Source of the DNA: a virus
Reading direction: 5' to 3' (one strand)
Length of the DNA: 20,349 nt
IMG/VR virus record: IMGVR_UViG_3300025880_000149
Location: 1-20,349 of that record
Part shown: piece after piece, positions 13,598-20,349 of the stretch
Position numbering within the stretch: position 1 is the first letter of the stretch
How the letters are laid out: every line of letters starts with the position of its first letter
Notes under the pieces: model-generated
The model's input: the letters and a program-made list of their open reading frames with translations, nothing else
The model's database searches: none
Told to the model about the DNA's origin: nothing
Translations under genes and position numbers: made by a program

Positions 13598-13828
13598 TTA
13601 GTAACCCTTGCAGAAAGCTTCCCTTCTGAGGTTGTACTCTAGGATTTGGTCTGTGGTCTCAAGGGTGTCGTACCGTGAGGCGTAAATGTAGTCCCACTGG
13701 TTACAGGCAATTTCAATCTCGATACCACCCTTTCTTGACGAGCAACCTGCTACGGTCAGCAGCAGAAAGCCGGTCAGCATCACGGGCAGCATTGTCCGCA
13801 TCTTTTGCCCTGTGGTTGGCGTCTTCAT
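13598..13828 (-). CDS. Outer membrane spanin lipoprotein (Rz1-like)
   Basis: 76 residues from ATG 13828, with AAGGA about 9 bases upstream; a longer frame from a TTG exists but is unlikely. A lipoprotein signal (MLPVMLTGFLLLTVAGC) ends in lipobox VAGC with the lipidated cysteine at 29. The mature part is about 48 residues, ending in a C-terminal cysteine and tyrosine region (EAFCKGY). It would sit in the outer membrane and pair with the inner spanin to fuse membranes at lysis. It overlaps the inner spanin gene by 116 bases in another frame, the classic Rz/Rz1 layout. Mature part lacks the usual proline-rich stretch. Confidence 0.82.
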   Translation of the reverse strand: MKTPTTGQKMRTMLPVMLTGFLLLTVAGCSSRKGGIEIEIACNQWDYIYASRYDTLETTDQILEYNLRREAFCKGY

Positions 13829-13952
13829 CTTGTTTGTCCTTATACCGTTCAACTGCGTCTCTCTGGCCCCACCAAATGAGACCTGCAATCAGTCCCACTC
13901 CGACAAGCAGGGCTTGCCATCTGGTGTCTAACCACCGAATAATTTGACTCAT
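13713..13952 (-). CDS. Inner membrane spanin (Rz-like)
   Basis: 79 residues: N-terminal membrane helix at about residues 12-28 (WQALLVGVGLIAGLIWW), then a highly charged, Ala/Asp-rich helix (DEDANHRAKDADNAARDADR) expected to form a periplasmic coiled coil. Shorter than lambda Rz (153). Start ATG 13952 overlaps the lysin stop (ATGA). Its 3' half encodes the outer spanin in another frame. Function in outer membrane disruption is inferred from this layout. Confidence 0.8.
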   Translation of the reverse strand: MSQIIRWLDTRWQALLVGVGLIAGLIWWGQRDAVERYKDKQDEDANHRAKDADNAARDADRLSAADRSRLLVKKGWYRD

Positions 13953-14842
13953 TTCTTAAGTCCCTTCTTTAGTAACTTCTCAAACCGTCCCCAGAACTTC
14001 ACAACTAGGAACAACACAGCAAGCCCGATAAAGACTTGGGCCACTACGGAACCCATCTGCTGTGCTTTCTCAAAACCAAGTAGGTCGAAGACTGTGGCAA
14101 AGAATGTGGCAACGATACCAAGTCCCCCGGTGATGATCGTCCGGAGACCCTTTAAGCCACCGTGAAGCAATGGGTCCCGGTCATCTTCCTCGGCTTCCAC
14201 AACTTCCACAGGGGCCTCTGTGTTCCCCGAGAACCCAAGCTCTTCCTTGGTCTTTTCGATGGTGCAGCCTTGGTCTCTCCAAGACTCTCTCATCCCGTGG
14301 ACCATCCCGTAAAACATCTCATCAACTACGTTCTGGTCTAAAAGGTTGTAAACTAAGTGGAACGGTTCGTAGCCCTTTTGTGAGCTGTTACGGGCTCCGG
14401 CTTCCCAACGTCCCATGCTTACCATGACTTTGTAAGCCTTTGTGAAGCCCTCCGGGTCCTGCCAAAGGTCAATCCCTTCGTGCAGCCCTACAGCAGTCTC
14501 TCGGGAGACTGTGTTCCCGTAGGTGTCAGAATGTCCGGTGGAGTAGGCTTTCAGGATTGAGGCGATGGTAACCACTCCCGGCTTTACCTCTGCCCTACGA
14601 ACAACGTAGTGGCCCCAGTAGGCACAACCACCGTAAACAGAGTCGAACACCGGAGTAGGCAGAGGGTTCCCATCGGAGCCGGGAAGCTCTTGGCCCTCGG
14701 AACCTCCGAAACGAAATTCGTGTTTGTCTCGGCTGGAACCAATTGCCCCAATGTTACGGAGCCGGACTGAGGCTGGAACGGAACGGTTGTATTCGTCGTA
14801 AATCCAAGGGCCGGTGTAGATATCTTTTGCTGTGAAGCTCAT
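13949..14842 (-). CDS. Putative muralytic protein with two C-terminal membrane helices
   Basis: 297 residues. The N-terminal 170 residues distantly follow the pattern of phage P5-type lytic transglycosylases: RLRNIGAIG (cf. NNPGNI), VFDSVYGGCAYWGHYV, VTIASILKAYS, DTYGNTVSRETAVG and a closing GRWEAGA. About 190-230 is acidic linker (VEVVEAEEDDRD). Two hydrophobic helices follow at about 232-255 and 263-284, with a basic tail. Placement directly before the spanins supports a lysis role. I cannot name catalytic residues with certainty, and a tail-associated structural protein is the main alternative. Start ATG 14842 has only a weak site (CGAAAG). Confidence 0.55.
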   Translation of the reverse strand: MSFTAKDIYTGPWIYDEYNRSVPASVRLRNIGAIGSSRDKHEFRFGGSEGQELPGSDGNPLPTPVFDSVYGGCAYWGHYVVRRAEVKPGVVTIASILKAYSTGHSDTYGNTVSRETAVGLHEGIDLWQDPEGFTKAYKVMVSMGRWEAGARNSSQKGYEPFHLVYNLLDQNVVDEMFYGMVHGMRESWRDQGCTIEKTKEELGFSGNTEAPVEVVEAEEDDRDPLLHGGLKGLRTIITGGLGIVATFFATVFDLLGFEKAQQMGSVVAQVFIGLAVLFLVVKFWGRFEKLLKKGLKK

Positions 14843-14858
14843 AGTTTTTTCTTTCGGG

Positions 14859-15233
14859 TTACTTTGGGGGTTCTGGCCAGACTACGTCTCTGGGGTCTTC
14901 TAGACCCTTGGTAATGTCTCGGAGTGCTTGTCGGTACTTTTGCCAAGCCACAGTGTCAGCCGGTGTATCCGGGAACTGTGTCCAATCTGACTTGCTTAGG
15001 TGCTTGTCTCTTGCCATCCTAAGCTTATTCCAAGCCCTCTCTAAGTCTCTGGCCTCTAGTTCTTCGGAGGGGAGGGACACCATCGCCCCACCCACTACCC
15101 GTTTGTCTACCGTAGATTCCTCAGACTCCAAGTAGGACTCCCCTGCCCACAAGTTCTCCTCTAGAGTCTTCCGGGTCCCGGAGAGAGCCCGGAGAATTTC
15201 CCCGGTTTCAGTGTTATAAATAACGTAGGTCAC
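14859..15233 (-). CDS. Tail fibre assembly chaperone-like protein
   Basis: 124 residues. The C-terminal half has the widespread phage signature R..RD..L..SDWTQ.PD.P.D...W..YRQALRDI (LRMARDKHLSKSDWTQFPDT), typical of tail fibre assembly chaperones next to a fibre or tip gene. The start overlaps the tail tip stop (ATGA), so it is coupled to its likely client. The N-terminal half (TYVIYNTETGEILRALSG) is a small beta domain common in these proteins. Confidence 0.8.
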   Translation of the reverse strand: MTYVIYNTETGEILRALSGTRKTLEENLWAGESYLESEESTVDKRVVGGAMVSLPSEELEARDLERAWNKLRMARDKHLSKSDWTQFPDTPADTVAWQKYRQALRDITKGLEDPRDVVWPEPPK

Positions 15234-17839
15234 TTTTTAAACTCCCGGATGGATAAGGATTTAGGTGTAACGGAAACAGAAGAAGGTGTGTAAGCAGATG
15301 AACGCCTAGCCTCTAGTGTGTAGGTCGTACTTGAAGCAGTGGCAGAGGTAACGATAGAGCCTCCGAAAGCTCCACCACTAGGTCCCATTCCGATATCCTG
15401 TGCATCAAATATCACAGTACCGCCCTTTGTGACACGGTAGTCCATAGCTGCGTCACTGTCCATGTAACCTGCGGGAGGCTTCACGTTGAATGAGAAGTTT
15501 ATCAGTGCATTCTCCCCTGTCCCTGTGAAGGTTACGGAGGCAAGGGATATGTAGGTCACGATTCCGGTGATGGTTGTGGTGGACGTGGAGTAGGCACTCC
15601 CTCCGTCTGAAACAGCTTCGTTCTGAACTTTGACCGTGGAGACGGAGTTGGTAGCAAGCTCCCCGTTTGCCAGACTTGCAGACTCAGTGCTGCCACTGGC
15701 TACAGAGCTAAAGCCCGAGGTGTTGCCGGAGTAGTCTACAGCCTTAAGCCAGTAGTACCGAGTTACACCGGTTCCCAACTTCTCCCGGACAAAAGTGTCT
15801 CCGTCAATCTCTGCAACCTTACTAGCCGAAGCCGAGTTGTTCGAAGTGTGTTCCCAGACTTCTACATGCTTCAAGTCAGAGTCGGAGGGGTTGGTCCAAG
15901 TCAATCGAATAGACCGGAAGCCCCCAGAGGCAGACAGTGCAGTTGGGGCAGCTGGGGCCGTTGTGTCTCCCCCTCCCGTGAAGGTATCTGCGGCAAAGGA
16001 CCCCTTTACACCAGAGTTAGACAAGGAACGAACTCGAACATCGTAGGAGATTCCTTCCACAATTGGACCAATCTGCCCTTCGGTAGCAGTCACAAACATG
16101 GAGGAGTATACCGAAGCAGAGACAGGTTTGTATTGAATCTCATACCGAGTGATGAACGGGTTACTTGGGGCAGTCCAAGAGATATCTGCCAGAAGGAAGA
16201 AAGTTCCATCGGACTTTAATTGCCCCGATTCCGTCACCGTCAACCCGGAGGTGATTGTGGTGTTGTCGAACGGGTTAGGTAGTGTAGTGTTGTCCGTCTC
16301 AAAAACCGTGGCGTCTGTAAATTCGTCGTAGGTTGTGGAGGTTATCTCCCGGAGAGTGAGGTTTACCGTAAAGTCCATATCTGGACCAAGGGTGAACTCC
16401 CAACCCGAAACTTCGAAAGGCTTACTTGAGAACCCCAGTCGGGAGTTCGTAAGGCTTACAATGTCCCCGACTTGAACCTTGAATGCGTTAAGTCCAAAGT
16501 CTGCTACGACTGTGACCTGAGACCTTACCCGTTCCAGAAGGATGTTTGCCAACCTTTGAGCCGAGTCAGAGTCATTTGTGAACGGGGTAGGGAAGTCAAC
16601 AATGGACTCTTGCCCTCCGTCCGTTGCTACAAAGGCTGCATCTGTAACTAGTGGGTACTCAGTGGGCTGATAGTTAGTCTCAGGCCCTCGGAATATCCCA
16701 CGAACTCCGTTAAAGTTGTCTCTGCGGCTGTGTCGGGTGGAGACACTTAGGGGACCCCGTAAATCATCCTCTGTAAGTGTCACAGTAGGGGCTACATACT
16801 TCCCGGCCTTAACTCTCCACTGACCCTGTGCATACCACGTTGTCCCTGCCATTGAACCGGTCAGGTCTTCGATGATATCAGTAGGAGCCTTGGAGGTAAG
16901 GAAAGCACCATTACAGGTGTACCGTGACACCAGAGCCGTAGCTAGTACCTCTTCGCAAACGTTTGCAGAAGTTGAAATAGCTGTGTCGTCCACTGCTGTG
17001 GCAGCTTCCCCAAGTCCGTAAACTGTGTCGGTCAGGTAGTCCCGGAGACACAAGGCAGGGTTCTCGGACCATTCCGTAGCTGCGGCTGTCCCTGTACCGG
17101 TACCAACCCCTGTGGCTACGAAGGTAGTACCAACGTTACTGTCTGCTGCACCAATCAGGGTGAAGTCTGTAGTTCCAGCTGAGAGGATGGTATAAGTGGT
17201 GCTTACTACAAAAGACCCCGAGGTGATTGGCCGAGGGTCATAGACCTTCTTCCCTTTTACCAGAGAGGTGATTGTGGGCAACCCGGAGGGGAATGCATCT
17301 TCGTCGTACTTAAAAGTTACTGCGAGGTGGGCAATACCTTGGAGCTTGTGGTTTGCCGTCCAGTTAGAGCTAAAGTTAGAAAAGGCTGTACCGCCTAAAC
17401 TAGCAGTGTGGGACCCGTCTACCTTCCGAATGGAAACTAGCCCGTCGTAAATAGTGGAAGTAGCACCGATTAAGTTCCCCTTCTCATCCACTTCCTGAAC
17501 CTGCGAGACGTTACCGTTGGCGTCCAAGGTGGTCACTTTGTAGTTGTCCAAGTAGATGTCTACAAAGTCCTCTACGGGGTGTCCTGCAAAGGCTACAATT
17601 CGGGACAGGTACTCACTACCTGCTCCGGATACTTCATCAAAGACAACGGCTCCACCCACCTTCTGCTGGCCGTAGATAACCTGCTGACCGAGTGCAGCAC
17701 CTTTAGAGTTAAAGGAATACCCGCCGGTAGTTGCTCCGGACCCTGTGTCCGTCTCAGCTGGTGAACCTTCCCCGGTGTCTTTTTTTCTCCCGAACAGGAG
17801 GGGTGCCAAGATAAAGGCACCTAAAAGGAATCCAAACAT
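15230..17839 (-). CDS. Tail tip / host specificity protein (lambda J-like) with two FN3 domains
   Basis: 869 residues from ATG 17839 (TAGGAG upstream); a longer frame to 17899 overlaps the previous gene. A hydrophobic N-terminus (MFGFLLGAFILAPLLFG) precedes the J-like hub region. WSENPALCLRDYLTDTVYGLG (about 255-275) and the region to about 440, ending LANILLERVRSQVTV...GDIVSL, fit the phage tail-3/J core. FN3-like domains lie at about 545-620 and 628-710 (APAAPTALSA...). The rest is Ser/Thr/Gly-rich beta structure. A roughly 50-residue insert lies at about 205-255. It is the central tip protein that contacts the host. Confidence 0.88.
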   Translation of the reverse strand: MFGFLLGAFILAPLLFGRKKDTGEGSPAETDTGSGATTGGYSFNSKGAALGQQVIYGQQKVGGAVVFDEVSGAGSEYLSRIVAFAGHPVEDFVDIYLDNYKVTTLDANGNVSQVQEVDEKGNLIGATSTIYDGLVSIRKVDGSHTASLGGTAFSNFSSNWTANHKLQGIAHLAVTFKYDEDAFPSGLPTITSLVKGKKVYDPRPITSGSFVVSTTYTILSAGTTDFTLIGAADSNVGTTFVATGVGTGTGTAAATEWSENPALCLRDYLTDTVYGLGEAATAVDDTAISTSANVCEEVLATALVSRYTCNGAFLTSKAPTDIIEDLTGSMAGTTWYAQGQWRVKAGKYVAPTVTLTEDDLRGPLSVSTRHSRRDNFNGVRGIFRGPETNYQPTEYPLVTDAAFVATDGGQESIVDFPTPFTNDSDSAQRLANILLERVRSQVTVVADFGLNAFKVQVGDIVSLTNSRLGFSSKPFEVSGWEFTLGPDMDFTVNLTLREITSTTYDEFTDATVFETDNTTLPNPFDNTTITSGLTVTESGQLKSDGTFFLLADISWTAPSNPFITRYEIQYKPVSASVYSSMFVTATEGQIGPIVEGISYDVRVRSLSNSGVKGSFAADTFTGGGDTTAPAAPTALSASGGFRSIRLTWTNPSDSDLKHVEVWEHTSNNSASASKVAEIDGDTFVREKLGTGVTRYYWLKAVDYSGNTSGFSSVASGSTESASLANGELATNSVSTVKVQNEAVSDGGSAYSTSTTTITGIVTYISLASVTFTGTGENALINFSFNVKPPAGYMDSDAAMDYRVTKGGTVIFDAQDIGMGPSGGAFGGSIVTSATASSTTYTLEARRSSAYTPSSVSVTPKSLSIREFKK

Positions 17840-17849
17840 TTTTTCTCTC

Positions 17850-18404
17850 CTACTCCGAGACTGTTCCCCAAGTGATTTTCTTGTTAGGCAGGCTCTCAAC
17901 GAAGTCCAAACCCAAGTCCCCGGCGTACTGACTTTTTAAATACGAGGACGTGTACTTAATCCCGGAGGGAACCTCTAGGCGTACGAGTCGACTCTCAAGG
18001 CTAACCCGAACCGTTGAAACAGTGGGCTCCTCAAGTATGTCCATAGTGTCGATGAACCCCGAAAAGAGTTCCGTATAACTTGACGTGTCGTTCAAGGTCC
18101 CGAAGTAGATGTTACCGGTCCTGCCTTGGTACTCAGTGCTCAGGGCAATGGAAACAACCTCCGAGGGGACTCCGGTTAAGGTCAGGACTGCTCCCCTTGC
18201 GGAAGCATCACTTGCCTCCTCTATGGTTTCAATCTTTAGCAGCTCCTCAGACCCCACGTAGGTCTTCCCATCGATAACGATATCGCCTTGACCGGACCAC
18301 ACGTAGAGAGGGGAACCGTCAAAGTTAAGGTCTACAGCAAAGAACGGCTCTATTACGTCTGCTGAAAGTGCAGTCTCTAGGGCAGTTGTCAGGTCTCTAC
18401 TCAT
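17850..18404 (-). CDS. Minor tail protein, DUF2163-like
   Basis: 184 residues. Begins with a helix (DLTTALETALSADVIEPF), then beta-rich sequence (LNFDGSPLYVWSGQGDIVIDGKTYVG; EYQGRTGNIYFGTL; ELFSGFIDTMDILEE). This resembles the DUF2163-type baseplate/tail proteins encoded just before the J-like gene in gene transfer agents and related siphophages. Family call is by pattern and position, so moderate. GAGGA lies about 7 bases before ATG 18404. Confidence 0.65.
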   Translation of the reverse strand: MSRDLTTALETALSADVIEPFFAVDLNFDGSPLYVWSGQGDIVIDGKTYVGSEELLKIETIEEASDASARGAVLTLTGVPSEVVSIALSTEYQGRTGNIYFGTLNDTSSYTELFSGFIDTMDILEEPTVSTVRVSLESRLVRLEVPSGIKYTSSYLKSQYAGDLGLDFVESLPNKKITWGTVSE

Positions 18405-18413
18405 TTCTATTCC

Positions 18414-18818
18414 TCAAGGGTACATTTTTGTAAACTGTGTCCACAGTGGGTGACACTTGTGTTGCACGAAAAGAGTGGAGCCCTCCAACGTAGTGAGTCC
18501 CACTAGCCAAGGTCCTACTTCATTTTCGGAAGGTGGTCTAGTCCCAACGTTATCGTTGAACCTAACCGGGGCCGCATGTCCACTTGCATCGTACCAAATA
18601 ACTTTCATGAAGTCACAGGAACGGACCTTTTGGAAGGTCAGGTAGACGGCCATACTAGACCCATCGGATGTGGGGATAGCTTTCGTTATTACTACGTCCT
18701 TGACTACAGGAAACGCCGATAGCTCTACGGACTTAGCCGCAAAGAGGGACCCCCAAAAGAGGGCCAAAAGTGAGGCCCAAAAGAGTATGGCCCGAATCTC
18801 TTTGAATACGGACGTCAT
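18414..18818 (-). CDS. Membrane-anchored protein of unknown function
   Basis: 134 residues from ATG 18818, which overlaps the previous stop (ATGA), with GGGAG about 10 bases upstream; the frame extends to 18917 but that part is the coiled-coil gene in another frame. An N-terminal hydrophobic helix (ILFWASLLALFWGSLFAA, about 11-28) is followed by a beta-rich domain with two cysteines (SCDFMKV, HKCHPLW) that could form a disulphide in the periplasm. Position among holin-like and tail genes leaves lysis control or tail function open. Confidence 0.7.
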   Translation of the reverse strand: MTSVFKEIRAILFWASLLALFWGSLFAAKSVELSAFPVVKDVVITKAIPTSDGSSMAVYLTFQKVRSCDFMKVIWYDASGHAAPVRFNDNVGTRPPSENEVGPWLVGLTTLEGSTLFVQHKCHPLWTQFTKMYP

Positions 18819-19135
18819 GGTAAAAGTTCTCCCCCTAGTTGTTTCACTAAAAGAGCAGCAGCAGCACCGGCGAAGGTCCCCACTATTGCCCAATAAGCTC
18901 CGGACCGAGACCTCCAACCTTCAAGGTCTCTAAGCCTAGCTTCGTGCTTCTCCATTACGGTATGTCTACGGTCTAGCTCTTGGGAGAGGTTGGAGTTCAT
19001 CCTAGAGACTTCCCCCGTAAGTTGCCGGACAGTAGATGCATTTTCGTGTTGCAGCTTAGTCAGTTGCCTGATTTCTTCGGAGTTACGTCGCAAGTCCTCT
19101 TCCAAGTAGTCCTCTCTGGACCAATCTTTGCTCAT
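18815..19135 (-). CDS. Coiled-coil protein with C-terminal membrane helix (XhlA-like)
   Basis: 106 residues from ATG 19135 (GGAG about 9 bases upstream). Residues about 8-72 are a charged heptad-like helix (EEIRQLTKLQHENASTVRQL; DRRHTVMEKHEARLRDLEGW), then a membrane helix at about 79-97 (YWAIVGTFAGAAAALLV). This is the architecture of XhlA-type holin partners. It directly follows the holin candidate, which supports a lysis role. Sequence identity to a family is not established. Confidence 0.65.
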   Translation of the reverse strand: MSKDWSREDYLEEDLRRNSEEIRQLTKLQHENASTVRQLTGEVSRMNSNLSQELDRRHTVMEKHEARLRDLEGWRSRSGAYWAIVGTFAGAAAALLVKQLGGELLP

Positions 19136-19188
19136 CCCATCAATCTCCAAGGGGGTGAGTGGGGGCCTCGGGTAAACCCCCCTTAGTG
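19136..19188 (-). other. Short intergenic stretch with G/C stem
   Basis: GGGGG within 19177-19182 can pair with CCCCC at 19161-19165 (minus strand), and a second CCCCC lies at 19151-19155, so two alternative stems are possible. No T run follows. It separates the holin candidate from the coiled-coil gene whose ribosome site is at its 3' end. It may tune relative expression. Confidence 0.35.
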
Positions 19189-19395
19189 TTATTTTAGTTG
19201 CTTGGTAGCTGCGACACGTCCCCAGAGGGCCAAGGCCCCGGAGAGAACTGCTACAACGTCCAGAGAAAGGCTAACAATGCCCTCCTGAATCTCTGGGGTA
19301 ATAACATAGCCAAAACGACCTAAGAGAACTGTGGCCATCATTACCAGAACAGCCCAAACTGTCCGGGAGAGAAACCATTGCTTTTCTTCAAACAT
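19189..19395 (-). CDS. Holin candidate, two membrane helices
   Basis: 68 residues: short charged N-terminus with WFLSRTVW, helix 1 at about 13-31 (VWAVLVMMATVLLGRFGYV), a turn with acidic PEIQEG, helix 2 at about 40-58 (VSLSLDVVAVLSGALALWG), and a basic tail (RVAATKQLK). This matches the common small phage class II holin pattern. AAAGGA lies about 8 bases before ATG 19395. It is separated from the lysin and spanins by the tail tip genes. Pore function is inferred. Confidence 0.68.
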   Translation of the reverse strand: MFEEKQWFLSRTVWAVLVMMATVLLGRFGYVITPEIQEGIVSLSLDVVAVLSGALALWGRVAATKQLK

Positions 19396-19409
19396 ACTTT
19401 TTCCTTTCT

Positions 19410-20349
19410 TTATGGGAGGGTGTAAGAGCCTTCGGCGTTATTACTCGTAAGAGAGTATACTAAGGTTCCAGACTCATTGTAGATGAAGACTCCTCCGTCG
19501 TTGCCGTCGTCTGCGGCGTTAGTTGCAGACCGCATCCCCTGCCCACCCCTACCGAGATCTGTTGTGTAGGCTACAGCTGTAGACCCTGCAAGTTGGTCAA
19601 TGCCTATACCACCGTGGGCGGTTCTGGACTCGAAGGTTCCCTCTTCTGAGGTGTACGAATAGACGTAGGAGCTGTTGACGTAGGAGCCACCACCGCCGCC
19701 ACCGCCACCGGATTCGGCACCTGACGTAGCAGAACCGCCACCGGAGCCACCGAAGTAGCCAGCACCACCGCCACCTCCGGGACCTAGACTGCTAGACATA
19801 CGGCCAGAGGTTCCCCCTCTTCCTCCCCAACCAGCTTCAGGGGATGCTGTCGTCTGTCCACTTCCGAAAGTTGTTAGGGCTCCATTTTGACCAAAGCCGC
19901 CATCTTGGAGGTCTTCAGTCTTTGCTGCGGGAGTAGCCCCGGTTTCTCCGGTTAATACCCCGGCTGTGGTGGATGTACCGGATTGTCCACCTATACCACC
20001 GTTTACGTCCCCAACGTCTGTGGCATAGACACCGGTTCCACCCACGGAGTTACCACCACGGCCACCCGTACCATCGGCCAAGGCAGTAGCACCACCGCCA
20101 CCGCCACCGCCACCACCACCGGCAACAGCTATTACAGCCCCACCTGATATGCGGATAGCACTGGCACCACCACCAGAGCCACCCCTCGCAGAGGAGGAAG
20201 TTGAGCCGTCCCCTCCTGCGTTACCTTTTGCCCCGTTGTAGACCTCTAGGACAGTCCCAGAAGTCAGGCCGGTAAAGCTACCACTTAAAAAGGCACCAGC
20301 ACCGCCCGGACCACCATCCTCTGTGCCAGAAACAGACCCTGTGTGACCA
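19410..20349 (-). CDS. Glycine-rich tail fibre/adhesin, 5' end outside window
   Basis: The frame is open from TAA at 19410-19412 to the window edge, at least 312 residues. The visible part is dominated by glycine, with runs such as AVAGGGGGGGGGG (about 20090-20126) and SGGGGGGGGSYVNSS (about 19685-19710), separated by short Ser/Thr/Ala segments, closing with GVFIYNESGTLVYSLT...GSYTLP. Glycine runs of this type form polyglycine II helices in phage adhesins such as S16 gp38. A TTG at 20081 is not the true start. A receptor-binding role is inferred. Confidence 0.8.
   Translation of the reverse strand, partial: GHTGSVSGTEDGGPGGAGAFLSGSFTGLTSGTVLEVYNGAKGNAGGDGSTSSSARGGSGGGASAIRISGGAVIAVAGGGGGGGGGGATALADGTGGRGGNSVGGTGVYATDVGDVNGGIGGQSGTSTTAGVLTGETGATPAAKTEDLQDGGFGQNGALTTFGSGQTTASPEAGWGGRGGTSGRMSSSLGPGGGGGAGYFGGSGGGSATSGAESGGGGGGGGSYVNSSYVYSYTSEEGTFESRTAHGGIGIDQLAGSTAVAYTTDLGRGGQGMRSATNAADDGNDGGVFIYNESGTLVYSLTSNNAEGSYTLP

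Noticed and set aside
16093-16122. Possible fourth copy of the 29-bp element (TATACCGAA followed by TTTG after 11 bases, plus strand)
   Set aside because: Only part of each box matches, it lies in the middle of the tail tip gene, and no gene start follows.
17599-17778. Alternative minus-strand frames near the start of the tail tip gene
   Set aside because: They overlap the J-like gene, which has a strong ribosome site and continuous domain structure.
1-20349. tRNA genes, integrase, repressor, single-subunit RNA polymerase
   Set aside because: I looked for these and saw none. This is reading by eye, so a covariance-model tRNA scan would be needed to exclude tRNAs fully.

Overview
The window is a piece of a tailed bacteriophage genome. 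Every convincing gene lies on the minus strand, so the biological reading direction runs from base 20349 down to base 1. Genes are packed with stop/start overlaps (TAATG, TGATG, ATGA) and short gaps. A lipoprotein spanin implies a Gram-negative host. A lambda J-like tail tip with a separate tail-fibre assembly chaperone suggests a long non-contractile tail (siphovirus-like). The set class II ribonucleotide reductase, ThyX, glutaredoxin, MazG-like hydrolase and PhoH is typical of marine phages, including those of alphaproteobacteria. The host assignment is inference only. No integrase, repressor or plus-strand gene is seen, so a virulent life cycle is likely.

Late region (20349 to about 13560): a glycine-rich tail adhesin (cut by the window edge), a two-helix holin candidate, a coiled-coil membrane protein, a membrane-anchored unknown, a DUF2163-like tail protein, a J-like tail tip protein with two FN3 domains, a tail-fibre assembly chaperone, a putative muralytic protein with two C-terminal membrane helices, and an overlapping inner/outer membrane spanin pair. 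It ends in a textbook hairpin plus T8 terminator at 13562-13591.

Early/replication region (about 13475 to 134): four small genes, the last encoding a sigma-70-like protein; then a T7 gp4-like primase-helicase, a DNA methyltransferase and a family A DNA polymerase; then an SSB-like protein, 5'-3' exonuclease, PD-(D/E)XK nuclease, DUF3310 protein and nucleotide metabolism genes (MazG-like, class II RNR, ThyX, glutaredoxin), and finally PhoH. At least five tiny hydrophobic genes of 38-56 codons are wedged between the nucleotide metabolism genes, and a sixth begins at the left edge.

The most interesting new signal is a 29-bp element, GTAACCAAA-N11-AGAGGTATA on the minus strand. It occurs three times with identical spacing, each time 32-43 bases upstream of a gene start, at the head of the three early modules (small genes plus sigma-like; primase-methylase-polymerase; SSB to PhoH). 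It contains a -10-like hexamer but no sigma-70 -35 box. I propose it is a phage-specific early or middle promoter, perhaps read by, or with help from, the sigma-like protein encoded in the same window.
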